Of a DNA stretch of 64,000 nucleotides, positions 42,820 through 51,961 are shown piece by piece. Under the pieces are notes generated by a model that was not told the origin of the DNA, did not search any database, and saw only the letters and a program-made list of their open reading frames with translations. The stretch is taken from positions 40,848-104,847 of the forward strand of contig NZ_JBEBMX010000010.1 of the NCBI RefSeq assembly GCF_043196875.1. Reading direction: 5' to 3'. The stretch comes from Saccharospirillum sp043196875. GTDB lineage: Bacteria; Pseudomonadota; Gammaproteobacteria; Pseudomonadales; Natronospirillaceae. Made by a program: the position numbers and the translations under genes. Within the stretch, counting starts at the first letter, position 1, and each line of letters starts with the position of its first letter.

Positions 42820-44409
42820 ATGACTCAAGTTGATATTCACGCCCAGAAAATTCTGATTCTCGACTTTGGTTCGCAGTACACCCAATTGATTGCCCGCCGC
42901 GTGCGCGAAATTGGTGTCTACTGTGAAATCCACACCTACGAGATGACCGCCGAAGACATCGATGCCTTTAACCCGCACGGCATTATTCTGTCCGGTGGAC
43001 CGGAATCGGTGCATGCCGATCAATCACCGCGCGCACCGCAGCGCGTTTTTGATTTCGGCGTGCCTGTGTTGGGTATCTGCTACGGCATGCAGACCATGGC
43101 CGAACAGCTGGGCGGCTCGGTGATCGGTTCTAAAGAACAGGAATTCGGTTACGCTGAAGTGCAGGTCGATAACGCTGGCAAACTGCTCGACGGTTTCAGC
43201 GATCGTGACTCAGGTGGCAACAACGCTGGCAAAGCCATGCTCGATGTGTGGATGAGCCACGGTGACAAAGTCAGCGCCATGCCCGAAGGCTTCCAGTTGA
43301 TGGCTTCGACGCCGTCATGCCCAATTGCCGGTATGGCTGACGACAGCCGTCGTTTCTACGGTATTCAGTTCCACCCGGAAGTGACTCACACCTTAAAAGG
43401 TCTGGAAATTCTTGAGCGTTTTACCCGCACCATCTGTGGTTGTGATGCGCTCTGGACCGCCGCCAATATTATCGAAGATATGACCGCACGGGTGCGCGAA
43501 CAGGTCGGCAACCGCAAGGTGTTGCTGGGCTTGTCTGGTGGTGTTGATTCGTCCGTTGTTGCGGCGCTGTTGCATCAGGCCATTGGCGATCAGCTGATCT
43601 GTGTATTCGTCGACAACGGCCTACTGCGCAAAGGCGAGGGCGACCAGGTGATGGCGACCTTCGCCGAACATATGGGCGTAAAAGTTATTCGTGTCAATGC
43701 CGAAGAGCGCTTCTTGAATGCACTCAAAGGCGAAGCCGATCCAGAGAAGAAACGCAAAATCATCGGTCATCAATTTATTGAAGTCTTCGATGAAGAAGCG
43801 ACTAAATTGCAAGACGTCGACTTCCTGGCTCAGGGCACGATTTACCCTGATGTTATCGAGTCCGCCGCGTCCAAAACCGGCAAAGCGCACGTTATCAAAT
43901 CGCACCATAACGTCGGTGGTCTGCCGGACGACATGAAGCTGGAATTAGTCGAGCCGCTGCGTGAATTGTTCAAAGACGAAGTGCGTAAAATCGGCCTCGA
44001 ACTCGGCCTGCATTACGACATGGTCTACCGTCATCCGTTCCCGGGTCCGGGGCTGGGTGTGCGCATCCTCGGCGAAGTAAAAAAAGAATACGCCGACCTG
44101 CTGCGTGAAGCCGATGCCATCTTTATCGAAGAGCTGCACAAGGCTGACTGGTACCACAAAGTCTCTCAGGCGTTTGCGGTATTCCTGCCAGTACGCTCGG
44201 TCGGTGTAGTCGGCGACGGCCGACGTTACGAATGGGTGATTGCCGTGCGAGCGGTGGAAACCATCGACTTTATGACCGCCCGCTGGGCGCATCTGCCTTA
44301 TGAATTATTGGGCCGTGTTTCCAGTCGTATCATTAATGAGATCAGCGGCGTATCCCGCGTCACCTATGATATTTCTGGTAAGCCGCCGGCGACGATTGAG
44401 TGGGAATAA
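42820..44409 (+). CDS. guaA: GMP synthase (glutamine-hydrolysing)
   Basis: A 529-residue enzyme that aminates XMP to GMP. The class I glutaminase Cys lies in LGICYGMQTM with the FHPEVTHT histidine and glutamate, the PP-loop is LSGGVDSSV, and the C-terminal dimerisation domain ends in GKPPATIEWE. It is followed within a few bases by a strong bidirectional hairpin terminator. In many gammaproteobacteria tadA follows soon after; here a roughly 7-kb insertion intervenes. Confidence 0.96.
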   Translation: MTQVDIHAQKILILDFGSQYTQLIARRVREIGVYCEIHTYEMTAEDIDAFNPHGIILSGGPESVHADQSPRAPQRVFDFGVPVLGICYGMQTMAEQLGGSVIGSKEQEFGYAEVQVDNAGKLLDGFSDRDSGGNNAGKAMLDVWMSHGDKVSAMPEGFQLMASTPSCPIAGMADDSRRFYGIQFHPEVTHTLKGLEILERFTRTICGCDALWTAANIIEDMTARVREQVGNRKVLLGLSGGVDSSVVAALLHQAIGDQLICVFVDNGLLRKGEGDQVMATFAEHMGVKVIRVNAEERFLNALKGEADPEKKRKIIGHQFIEVFDEEATKLQDVDFLAQGTIYPDVIESAASKTGKAHVIKSHHNVGGLPDDMKLELVEPLRELFKDEVRKIGLELGLHYDMVYRHPFPGPGLGVRILGEVKKEYADLLREADAIFIEELHKADWYHKVSQAFAVFLPVRSVGVVGDGRRYEWVIAVRAVETIDFMTARWAHLPYELLGRVSSRIINEISGVSRVTYDISGKPPATIEWE

Positions 44410-44411
44410 CT

Positions 44412-44441
44412 AAAAAGGGCGGCTGAGTAGCCGCCCTTTTT
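44412..44441. terminator. Bidirectional terminator after guaA
   Basis: AAAAAGGGCGGCT and AGCCGCCCTTTTT form a perfect 13-bp stem with loop GAGT, giving T-runs in both directions. It serves guaA and possibly the convergent LysR gene. Confidence 0.9.
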
Positions 44442-44492
44442 GATTAACGCAGAGTGTTTTTTATCAGTAAAAACGCTCAAAAAAACAGGCGT

Positions 44493-45398
44493 TCAATCTT
44501 CAGTTTGCTGCCGAATAAAGTCGACGAAGGCACGCAGTGGGGTCGGCACCAGTCGCCGACCTGAGTAATATAGAAAGGGTCCGCTGAACGACAGCCACCA
44601 GGGTTCCAGAATGGGCACCAACTCGCCGGAATCGAGATGAGGTTGCAGCCATTCTTCGAACAGGGTGATCACCCCGGTGCCGGCAATGGCCGCTTGTACT
44701 CCGACATCCACAGCACCACCAATGCTGACGACTAAAGGGCCTGTGGGTTTGACATAAACTGCATGACCATCGCGCTCGAATTCCCAACTGTCGGCAATGC
44801 CGGAATGAAATTTTCCTAAAATACAGGGGAAATTCAGCAGGTCGGCAGGCTCCTTTGGTTCGCCCAGTCGCGCCAGCAACGAAGGCGCTGCGGCGGTGGC
44901 ATAACGTTGCACTCTGGGGCCGATGGGAACGGCAATCATATCTTGTTCGAGGTGTTCGTCGTAACGAATGCCGGCATCGAATCCAGCGTCGAAAATATTC
45001 ATGACATTGCTGTCGGCTTCAACCTCCAGTTCGATATCCGGGTAAGTTGCTAAAAACTCGGGCACCACTTTGGTCAGAATCAGCTTGGTGGCACTGACCG
45101 GAACGTTCAGTCGCAGTTTGCCGGCAGGTGTGTCGCGGTAAAGGTTGATGTCGTCCAACGCCGAGTCCAGTTCGGACATCACAGGTTCCATTCGGGTCAG
45201 CAAGGCAGCACCGGCGGCGGTGGGCACAACCGAGCGAGTGGTGCGGTGAAGCAGCCGGACACCGAGGCGGCTCTCCAAGCGCCGAACGGCATCGCTGAGT
45301 CGGGATGCACTGATGTTGCTGGTCCGTGCGGCTTCGCGAAAACCGCGTGCATTGGCTACGGCAACAAAGGCTTTGAGATCGTTGAGGTCTGCATTCAT
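44493..45398 (-). CDS. LysR-family regulator, likely controlling the divergent AKR gene
   Basis: A 301-residue LysR regulator. The winged helix (DLKAFVAVANARGFREAARTSN, RLSDAVRRLESRLGVRLLHRTTRSV) and effector domain (KLRLNVPVSATKLILTKVVPEF) are typical of the CrgA/DmlR-like group. The start is set at MNADLNDL (45398); an upstream extension to 45446 would shorten the promoter region. It is divergent from the pyridoxal-reductase-like AKR gene, the arrangement usual for LysR-controlled genes. Confidence 0.88.
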   Translation of the reverse strand: MNADLNDLKAFVAVANARGFREAARTSNISASRLSDAVRRLESRLGVRLLHRTTRSVVPTAAGAALLTRMEPVMSELDSALDDINLYRDTPAGKLRLNVPVSATKLILTKVVPEFLATYPDIELEVEADSNVMNIFDAGFDAGIRYDEHLEQDMIAVPIGPRVQRYATAAAPSLLARLGEPKEPADLLNFPCILGKFHSGIADSWEFERDGHAVYVKPTGPLVVSIGGAVDVGVQAAIAGTGVITLFEEWLQPHLDSGELVPILEPWWLSFSGPFLYYSGRRLVPTPLRAFVDFIRQQTED

Positions 45399-45496
45399 TG
45401 TGCTGAATACCGTACAGGCTGTTCTGATTTGATCTAATTGTCGCACAAAAGGGTACGCAGTAGGCTAGCCATCGTCCACTACACAGGAGTTAAACG

Positions 45497-46366
45497 ATGA
45501 GTGACGTACAGCAAGCCGGACGATTTATGTTGGGTGATAAGTCGGTCTATCGCATGGGCTATGGCGCTATGCAGTTGGCTGGCCCCGGTGTGTTCGGGCC
45601 ACCCGAGGATCGCCAACAAGCCTTGGCGGTGTTGAAGGCGGCCGTTACGGCCGGGGTAAACCACATTGATACCTCGAATTTTTACGGTCCGCACATCACC
45701 AATCAACTGATTCGTGAAGCCTTGCACCCCTATGCGGAGTCGTTGACCTTGGTCACCAAAATAGGCGCTAAACGAGATGACAAGGGCAACTGGTTGCCTG
45801 CGTTTTCCGAACAGGAATTGATTCAGGCAGTGCACGACAACCTAACTAATCTGGGCGTGGAGCAACTGGACGTGGTGAATCTGCGCGTCATGTTATCCGC
45901 GGAAGGGCCGGCTGAAGGCTCCATTGCCGAAGCGTTTTCGGTACTGGCGAAGTTGCAACAGCAAGGGCTCATTGCGCATCTGGGGTTGAGTAATGTGACC
46001 GCCACTCAAGTGGCTGAAGCACAACATATTGCTCCGATTGTCTGCGTACAGAACCAATACAATCTGGTGCACCGGAACGATGATGCGCTGATTGATTGGT
46101 TAGCTGAGCAGGACATTGCCTTTGTGCCATTCTTCCCGCTGGGTGGTTTTTCACCATTGCAGTCTAACGCCTTGCAACAGGTCGCCGACGAGATGGCGGC
46201 AACGCCCATGCAAGTCGCCTTGGCCTGGTTGCTGCAGCGTTCGGACAACATTCTGTTGATTCCCGGTACGTCTTCAACGGCCCATCTGCACGATAATCTG
46301 GCAGCGGCCAAGCTAGAGTTGCCTAGCAGTGCCGTTGAAAAACTGAATGCGATCACCGCTCAATAA
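45497..46366 (+). CDS. pdxI: Aldo/keto reductase, pyridoxal reductase (PdxI/YdbC)-like
   Basis: A 289-residue AKR closely resembling E. coli YdbC, recently assigned as pyridoxal reductase PdxI. YGAMQLAGPGVFGPP near residue 17, GVNHIDTSNFYGPH with the catalytic Asp and Tyr, LVTKIGAK with the catalytic Lys, and QLDVVNLRVM match YdbC almost word for word as I recall it. The reductase would use NADPH to turn pyridoxal into pyridoxine in vitamin B6 salvage. It is divergent from a LysR gene. The substrate assignment rests on family likeness. Confidence 0.88.
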   Translation: MSDVQQAGRFMLGDKSVYRMGYGAMQLAGPGVFGPPEDRQQALAVLKAAVTAGVNHIDTSNFYGPHITNQLIREALHPYAESLTLVTKIGAKRDDKGNWLPAFSEQELIQAVHDNLTNLGVEQLDVVNLRVMLSAEGPAEGSIAEAFSVLAKLQQQGLIAHLGLSNVTATQVAEAQHIAPIVCVQNQYNLVHRNDDALIDWLAEQDIAFVPFFPLGGFSPLQSNALQQVADEMAATPMQVALAWLLQRSDNILLIPGTSSTAHLHDNLAAAKLELPSSAVEKLNAITAQ

Positions 46367-46456
46367 CGTATTAAGTGAGGATTGCCTGGTGCCCTGTCAG
46401 CAAATTGATGGGGCTTTTATATAAGTCCAAGCCTCTAACCAGTCATCATCTTCCAT

Positions 46457-47590
46457 CTAAGATACACGTAATCCTTGCATATAAAGATCGCTCAGTTGTT
46501 GTGCTGAAATGCTCGAGGCAGTTCTATTGGCTGGAAGTATTTTGCTCGAGGATTCCTGGCTAAATAATTGTTTGGCGACCTGCCTGCCTATTTGTTGTGC
46601 GCTGGTGGTTTTATGGATTCGGGTCTCGTAAAGCTGTTTCAAAATTATATCCAGTTGTTTGTCCGTACTGAGTAATTGAGACAAGTGCCAAGCATCTTCA
46701 AGGGCTTGACTGGCTCCTTGTCCGGATGTGGGCAAGGGGGCGTGCGCCGCATCGCCGATAATAAGAAGGTTCTCCTTGTGCCAATAGGGCAGTGGATCGA
46801 GATCATGGACAAAGATGCGTTTTAAACTGTCTGGCTGGTAGCTATTGAGTACCTGTTGAACTTTGTCTGGCCAATGCTGAAAACGTTGCTGCATTTCGTC
46901 AAACCAGTCATGTTGCGATCTGGATCTATCAAGTTCACAGGGCCAGGCCGCTGCCCAGTAGCAATATTGTTTGGCAACGGGAACGATGCCAAAACGTTCT
47001 GTGTTGTGGCGATAGTCATGAATTGTTTTTCGCAGTGGCGCGAGGTCTATCTTGCTAATGCCGATGATGTTAATAAAGCCTTGATATTGAGCGGGTACAG
47101 GCTCTTTGTATAGACACTCGCGAGCAGCAGAACGCATACGTCCATCACAGCCAACTACCAGATCAAAATCTTGCTGCAGTTGAGTAATGTCCTGAGTATT
47201 TATGGTTTTATTGAAGTGAATTGTTGCGCCCAGCGTCTCTGTTTTTTCTGCCAGCAATCGGATTAAATCTTCGCGCAATATGCACACCGTTGGAAAGCCA
47301 CAAATCGAATCCAGCGTTGCAATACTAAACTCAGCTTGTTGGTTATTTTGCCGGTCAAACTGACATGTGAAACTTGGCTGGCCCCCGGCTTGGATCAGTT
47401 GATCCATTAAACCCAATTGTTTGATCACAAAGCTGGCATTCGGCCATAAGGTAACGCCAGCACCGATCGAGGAATAGTTGCTGCTTCTCTCGAATAAGGT
47501 GACCTTGATGCCTGCTTTTCTGGCAAAAATTGCCAACGCCAAGCCCGCCACACCAGCACCGATAATGGCCAACTGTTTAACTGTGCTCAT
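46457..47590 (-). CDS. FAD-dependent monooxygenase (aromatic hydroxylase type)
   Basis: A 377-residue group A flavin monooxygenase of the salicylate/6-hydroxynicotinate hydroxylase type. The FAD-binding GAGVAGLALAIFARKAG is at the N-terminus, GCDGRMRS is the DG motif, and GDAAHAPLPTSGQGASQALEDA is the GD motif. The substrate is unknown. Codons in this gene look more AT-rich than those of housekeeping neighbours, hinting at lateral transfer. It is divergent from the LysR gene at 47694. Confidence 0.88.
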   Translation of the reverse strand: MSTVKQLAIIGAGVAGLALAIFARKAGIKVTLFERSSNYSSIGAGVTLWPNASFVIKQLGLMDQLIQAGGQPSFTCQFDRQNNQQAEFSIATLDSICGFPTVCILREDLIRLLAEKTETLGATIHFNKTINTQDITQLQQDFDLVVGCDGRMRSAARECLYKEPVPAQYQGFINIIGISKIDLAPLRKTIHDYRHNTERFGIVPVAKQYCYWAAAWPCELDRSRSQHDWFDEMQQRFQHWPDKVQQVLNSYQPDSLKRIFVHDLDPLPYWHKENLLIIGDAAHAPLPTSGQGASQALEDAWHLSQLLSTDKQLDIILKQLYETRIHKTTSAQQIGRQVAKQLFSQESSSKILPANRTASSISAQQLSDLYMQGLRVS

Positions 47591-47628
47591 CTGAATATTC
47601 CTAACGGCTCACAGGAAAACTGATGATT

Positions 47629-47670
47629 ACAAAACCATTAAATAGGATATATATGCTATTTTTGGTTTGT
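47629..47670. promoter_or_regulatory. Imperfect dyad in the monooxygenase-LysR divergent region
   Basis: ACAAAACCATTAAATAG at 47629 faces CTATTTTTGGTTTGT at 47656, with the 10-base centre GATATATATG. The outer ACAAA(A)CCA/TGGTTTGT and inner AAATAG/CTATTT arms match, differing mainly by spacing. It is a plausible LysR operator covering both promoters. Confidence 0.5.
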
Positions 47671-47693
47671 TAATCCCATTTGGTGAGACAGTT

Positions 47694-48587
47694 GTGCTGG
47701 ATAACATCGAATTGCAATGGCTGCTGAGCTTTCAGAAAGTCTATGAGCAACTGAGCTTTAAGCAAGCCGCTGAGCTGCGGCAGATCCCAAAATCGAATGT
47801 GAGTCGACATGTCGCTTTGCTGGAGCAAGCGCTTAATGTTCGATTATTAGAGCGTACGACGCGAAAAATGGTGGCGACGGAAGCTGGTAATCTGCTTTAC
47901 CACAACCTTTCGCCACTGCTGGTTGCCATGGAGGATGTGCTGCAAGAGGTCCATCAAGATGGCCATGCCATTTCAGGGCACTTGAAAGTTATTACACCGG
48001 ACTTGCCGTTTTTGGCTGAGGCCATGGCCGAGTTCTGCCATAAGCATCCAAGGATTCAACTCAGTTGCGACACCCGGCTGGATCCCGAAGAGGGGTTACT
48101 AGAGGGCTTTGATCTGGTGATTCGCTTTGGCCGTGGACCCGTGGAAGATTCAGGGTGGGTCGCTAGAGAACTGATTCGCTGGCCTAGCTGTGTGGTGGTG
48201 TCTCCTGGTCTTTTAAATCGATACTCACTGCCTGCTTCAACGACTGAACTCAGCAAACTCCCCTGCATTACCAGCTTATCCGTGTTGCAGGGTATGCCGT
48301 GGAAATTCAAAGGAGCAGGCGCTGTTGATGTGACATCTTCTTACAAAGTGAACAGCGGACAAATGGCGAAGGCTGCGGCACTCAAAGGTTTAGGTTTTGC
48401 AATCCTTCCTTGGGAAGCCTGCCGAAACGAATTTGAAGAAGGGGCTTTAATTAAAGTAGACGAGTTAGCAGATGAGCCGGAAGATTTGGTTTTGTACGCT
48501 TTTTATTCGGGTCGTAAGTACCCACTGGCAAAAGTGAAGGCGTTTGTGGAGCATCTTCAGACTGCCATTCAGCATCATTACCCTTAG
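47694..48587 (+). CDS. LysR-family transcriptional regulator
   Basis: A roughly 297-residue LysR regulator. The helix-turn-helix (LLSFQKVYEQLSFKQAAELRQIPKSNVSRHVALLEQAL) and RLLERTTRK are clear, followed by an effector domain of the DmlR-like kind (VITPDLPFLAEAMAEF). GTG 47694 with GGTGAG upstream is the preferred start; a TTG at 47667 is possible but would lie within the dyad region. It is divergent from the FAD monooxygenase gene and probably controls it. Confidence 0.87.
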   Translation: MLDNIELQWLLSFQKVYEQLSFKQAAELRQIPKSNVSRHVALLEQALNVRLLERTTRKMVATEAGNLLYHNLSPLLVAMEDVLQEVHQDGHAISGHLKVITPDLPFLAEAMAEFCHKHPRIQLSCDTRLDPEEGLLEGFDLVIRFGRGPVEDSGWVARELIRWPSCVVVSPGLLNRYSLPASTTELSKLPCITSLSVLQGMPWKFKGAGAVDVTSSYKVNSGQMAKAAALKGLGFAILPWEACRNEFEEGALIKVDELADEPEDLVLYAFYSGRKYPLAKVKAFVEHLQTAIQHHYP

Positions 48588-48663
48588 GCCCATTTAATAA
48601 AATGGTCTTATTAGCGCCTTACATATGGCTTTATCAATAAGTATTTAGGGGCCTTGATGGATC

Positions 48664-49065
48664 TTAATACAGCTTGGTCTCAACCATAAATATTGCTAAA
48701 GCCATCAATACCAGCATGGCTAATAATACTGGCTTAACATGACTTTGAATGGACTCAAGGTCGTCCTTATTCAGCATTCTTCGTGCTTGCCCGCTTAACA
48801 TGCCGTGCATGCCAGACAACACAAACACAGCAGCCAGCTTCACCCAAACCCAGGTGGCGCCGAACCAGCCGCCCCAGTAAACCAGGATCAAGCCCAGTAC
48901 CCATACCAGCGCCATGGCCGGTGTAGTGACTTTTTTGTCCCAGGCACTGAGTAACTCTAAATGAGCCTTAGCGGGTCGTAGTAAACCCAGTGCCAAGGCC
49001 ACCATGCCGGATATCCAGACAATGACGACGAGAATGTGCAGGCTTTTGGTGAGCAGGTAGAGCAT
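48664..49065 (-). CDS. CopD/HemJ-like small membrane protein
   Basis: A 133-residue protein with four hydrophobic segments. LTKSLHILVVIVWISGMVAL resembles the first helix of the CopD/HemJ (UPF0093) group, with a conserved His and Trp, but the protein is short. The function is uncertain; HemJ oxidises protoporphyrinogen, whereas CopD-like proteins have copper roles. It follows the DUF3817 gene by three bases and is probably cotranscribed with it. Confidence 0.65.
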   Translation of the reverse strand: MLYLLTKSLHILVVIVWISGMVALALGLLRPAKAHLELLSAWDKKVTTPAMALVWVLGLILVYWGGWFGATWVWVKLAAVFVLSGMHGMLSGQARRMLNKDDLESIQSHVKPVLLAMLVLMALAIFMVETKLY

Positions 49066-49068
49066 GGT

Positions 49069-49356
49069 TTAGGCCTCCTGTCGTTTGCGCATCCAATAGT
49101 CGTTGATAAAACCACCGAAGGGAATAAAAGCGCCAACGATTAATGCCAAACTATAGACGATGCTGATAGTGCGCATAAATAAAGCGCGCATCAGCACGAA
49201 GATAAATAGCAAGAAGCAGATACCATGAATAGAACCGACAATGCTGACGGCGATGGGGAGTCCCACCATGTATTTTAATGGCATGGCAACACAGAACAAC
49301 AGCACAAGTGTGGCGGCTTCGGCCAGATTAGCCCAGCGTAGAGGGGTGTCTGTCAT
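49069..49356 (-). CDS. DUF3817 family membrane protein
   Basis: A roughly 95-residue protein with three hydrophobic segments. LRWANLAEAATLVLLFCVAMPLKYMVGLP and SIHGICFLLFIF fit DUF3817, a family of unknown function. The ATG at 49356 is taken as start because MTDTPLRW is the usual beginning; the frame runs upstream to 49422. It is divergent from the hypothetical gene at 49563. Confidence 0.75.
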   Translation of the reverse strand: MTDTPLRWANLAEAATLVLLFCVAMPLKYMVGLPIAVSIVGSIHGICFLLFIFVLMRALFMRTISIVYSLALIVGAFIPFGGFINDYWMRKRQEA

Positions 49357-49562
49357 AACAACTTCAGAGTGAGAAATATGCGCATTAGAATGCCAAACTT
49401 TCAAGCCGATAGCCCGTACCAAAAGTCAGTTTCATTGCCGATATATTGGATATCCATCCATGCTTTCGAATTGAGAGAACAGTAGCGGAGTTCTCTGGAT
49501 AATTGCCGACCCGCAAAAAGTGTATGCTAAACGACCGGTTCGCTTACCACGGGTTCAGCTAA

Positions 49563-49973
49563 ATGACGACTGAGGTTTATATCCTGATTGCAGGATCCAC
49601 GGTGATGCTTATTACCTGGTTAATGGCCATGAAATTCATTCCTAAGCTCACCGGAATGACCAAAGATCTACCTGATGGTATTGGCGTCCCCAAGGATGAG
49701 AGCGGCTGGGGTACTGCTTATGTAAATGGTCCAAAATTCAGCGGTTGCGTGAAGTTAGTGGTCTTTGACAATGGGTTTGTTGTTAGAGCAATGCCTATTT
49801 TTGGAGGTATGAAGCTTTGGCTGCCAGCGGATAGCATTAAAATACTAAGCCAGAAAATGGATGGCAGATCGATTCTGCCTCGTTACATCGAGTTCAGCAG
49901 TCATGGCAACTATATTAAGTTATATGATGGACTGGCCGATTGTTTTCATAAGCACTATGAGTTCCAACAGTGA
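49563..49973 (+). CDS. Hypothetical protein with N-terminal membrane anchor
   Basis: A 136-residue protein that I do not recognise. One membrane segment (about residues 5-25, YILIAGSTVMLITWLMAMKF) is followed by a soluble domain with FSGCVKLVVFDNGFVVRAMP and a C-terminal GLADCFHKHYEFQQ. Neighbouring sequence is AT-rich. It is divergent from the DUF3817 gene. It is likely real because codon usage and an ATG start are plausible, but no homology can be claimed. Confidence 0.5.
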   Translation: MTTEVYILIAGSTVMLITWLMAMKFIPKLTGMTKDLPDGIGVPKDESGWGTAYVNGPKFSGCVKLVVFDNGFVVRAMPIFGGMKLWLPADSIKILSQKMDGRSILPRYIEFSSHGNYIKLYDGLADCFHKHYEFQQ

Positions 49974-50053
49974 GTGGCTAGGTTACCCAAGTATTGCTTC
50001 AAGCTTTATGTCAAACTGAAGTGAATGAGTTGAATAGAAGCCTGGAACTTCGA

Positions 50054-50332
50054 ATGAAAGATAAACTAAGACAGCTGTGCAATCCCATCCTGAAAATTTT
50101 CGAAACGGATGAGCCGGCGGTGAATTACAACCCGTCTCATCGCACCATTCTTCTTGGCGTCAGCATCTTGTTTTTTGTACTGACTATAGTGGCGGCCTGG
50201 TTTGCCTATTATGTCGGTAGTCTGGGTGCGCTAATTCCCATCATCGTCTTTCTTGGTGTGTCACTGACATTGTTGATTGTTGCAACTCTGGGGTCGGACA
50301 ATGCCGTGGCTAAAATCTGGGGCAATCGATAA
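50054..50332 (+). CDS. Hypothetical membrane protein
   Basis: A roughly 92-residue protein of unknown function. Two hydrophobic segments (about residues 32-54 and 57-78) follow a charged N-terminal stretch, KDKLRQLCNPILKIFETDEP. The start ATG at 50054 has a modest TGGA upstream; the frame extends to 49994. It follows the gene at 49563 by 80 bases and may share its transcript. It is convergent with the yghU-like gene. Confidence 0.45.
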   Translation: MKDKLRQLCNPILKIFETDEPAVNYNPSHRTILLGVSILFFVLTIVAAWFAYYVGSLGALIPIIVFLGVSLTLLIVATLGSDNAVAKIWGNR

Positions 50333-50374
50333 GGGCGGCATAAACGCCGCCCGTGAAAGGCTGGTGATAGCGCT

Positions 50375-51238
50375 TTAATCGGCCAGCTTGTCCTGTGTCT
50401 TGGTCTTGAAATCACTGGCATTATGGCGCTCGTGCAACTGTTCTGACGGTTCACCGATCACTCGATTCACCATCCGTCCACGCTGTACTGCTGGACGTTT
50501 GAGAATTTCATCGGCCCAGCGTTGAACATGTTTGTATTCGTGAACGGATAAAAATTCGGAGCTGCCGTAGGAGTCGAATTTCACCAAGCTGCCGTACCAG
50601 GGAAAGATGGCGATGTCGGCAATGCTGTAGTCGTCGCCGGCGATGTAATCGCGCTCGGCCAGTTGCCGGTCGAGCACATCTAATTGACGTTTGGTTTCCA
50701 TGGCGAAGCGGTCGATCGCGTATTGAATTTTCACTGGCGCGTAATGATAAAAATGGCCAAAGCCGCCACCCAAATAGGGGGCGCTGCCCATCTGCCAGAA
50801 CAGCCAGTTCAGGCATTCAGCGCGTGCAGCACCGGGTTCTGTCGGCACGAACTCGCCGAATTTCTCGGCCAGATAGAGCAGGATTGAGCCAGATTCGAAT
50901 ACTCGAATGGGGTTGTCACCAGAGTGATCCATCAGTGCCGGAATTTTGGAGTTCGGATTGACCTCAACAAAGCCGCTGCTGAACTGGTCACCTTCATTAA
51001 TTTTGATCAGCCAGGCGTCGTACTCCGCATCACTGTGGCCGAGGGCCAGCAATTCTTCCAGCAGGATGGTGACTTTCTGGCCGTTGGGCGTGGCCAGCGA
51101 ATAGAGTTGTAAAGGGTGTTTGCCAATCGGTAACTGTTTATCGTGCGTCGGGCCGGCGATGGGTCGGTTGATGCTGGCGAACTCACCGCCGTTGGCGTTG
51201 TCCCAGGTCCACACTTTGGGTGGGGTGTAATCAGTCAC
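50375..51238 (-). CDS. yghU: Glutathione transferase-like disulfide-bond reductase YghU
   Basis: A 287-residue protein almost collinear with E. coli YghU, a GST-fold enzyme that binds two glutathiones and reduces disulfides. KVWTWDNANGGEFASINRP, GKHPLQLYSLATPNGQKVTI, GGGFGHFYHYAPVKI and KHVQRWADEI are all shared. It begins with GTG and GAGGACC is five bases upstream. It belongs to the accessory block between guaA and tadA. Confidence 0.93.
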   Translation of the reverse strand: MTDYTPPKVWTWDNANGGEFASINRPIAGPTHDKQLPIGKHPLQLYSLATPNGQKVTILLEELLALGHSDAEYDAWLIKINEGDQFSSGFVEVNPNSKIPALMDHSGDNPIRVFESGSILLYLAEKFGEFVPTEPGAARAECLNWLFWQMGSAPYLGGGFGHFYHYAPVKIQYAIDRFAMETKRQLDVLDRQLAERDYIAGDDYSIADIAIFPWYGSLVKFDSYGSSEFLSVHEYKHVQRWADEILKRPAVQRGRMVNRVIGEPSEQLHERHNASDFKTKTQDKLAD

Positions 51239-51444
51239 AACAAGGTCCTCAAGGTGGGTGGCGTCTGGATAGATCCATCAGCTTGATAGAAGTTCCTCAT
51301 CCTGACCCAGTGCCAGCGGCTGGGCAACCGATGCAACAGTGATACGCTGCGTTTCCGCTAAGCTAACCTTGTTGCGAAGCCGCCGGCTGAACTGGTCTGA
51401 GGGCTGCTGTATGATAGCGGCCTTTTTCACGGGAGGGCAGGTCG

Positions 51445-51924
51445 ATGGACGACACCCACTTTATGCGCCTGGCGCTGGCGCAAGCGCAGCAAGCCTTTGC
51501 CGCCGGTGAAGTGCCGGTGGGCGCGGTGGTGGTCCATGATGGCCAGGTGGTCGCCGAGGGTTTCAATGAACCCATCGGCCGGCTCGACCCCAGTGCGCAC
51601 GCCGAAATGGTCGCCATCCGCAAGGCCGCTCAAGCTGTGGGCAATTATCGGCTCAGTGGCGCTACGCTCTATGTGACGGTCGAACCCTGCACCATGTGCG
51701 CTGGTTTGTTGGTGCACAGTCGTATTGAACGTTTGGTCTATGGTACCACTGAACCCAAAAGCGGTGCCGTGCGTTCCAACCTGCAGCTGTTTGATTCCGG
51801 ACCCTATAACCACCGCCTGGAGGTTGTCGGCGGTGTGCTGGAAGACGAATGCGCTGAATTAATGTCGCGTTTTTTTGCCGAACGTCGTGCGCGACAAAAA
51901 GCGCTGAAAAAGAGTGCTGGCTGA
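51445..51924 (+). CDS. tadA: tRNA-specific adenosine deaminase TadA
   Basis: A 159-residue zinc-dependent deaminase that makes inosine at the wobble position of tRNA-Arg(ACG). The zinc site is HAEM with the catalytic Glu, and PCTMCAG supplies the two Cys. DDTHFMRLALAQAQQAFAAGEVPVGAVVV and VYGTTEPKSGAVRSNLQL are conserved. GGGAGGG precedes the ATG. Its usual place after guaA is interrupted here by about 7 kb. It precedes the MFS gene by 37 bases. Confidence 0.95.
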   Translation: MDDTHFMRLALAQAQQAFAAGEVPVGAVVVHDGQVVAEGFNEPIGRLDPSAHAEMVAIRKAAQAVGNYRLSGATLYVTVEPCTMCAGLLVHSRIERLVYGTTEPKSGAVRSNLQLFDSGPYNHRLEVVGGVLEDECAELMSRFFAERRARQKALKKSAG

Positions 51925-51961
51925 TGGTTGAGCACCTCGATGTTAAGTACTGAGAAGCCCA

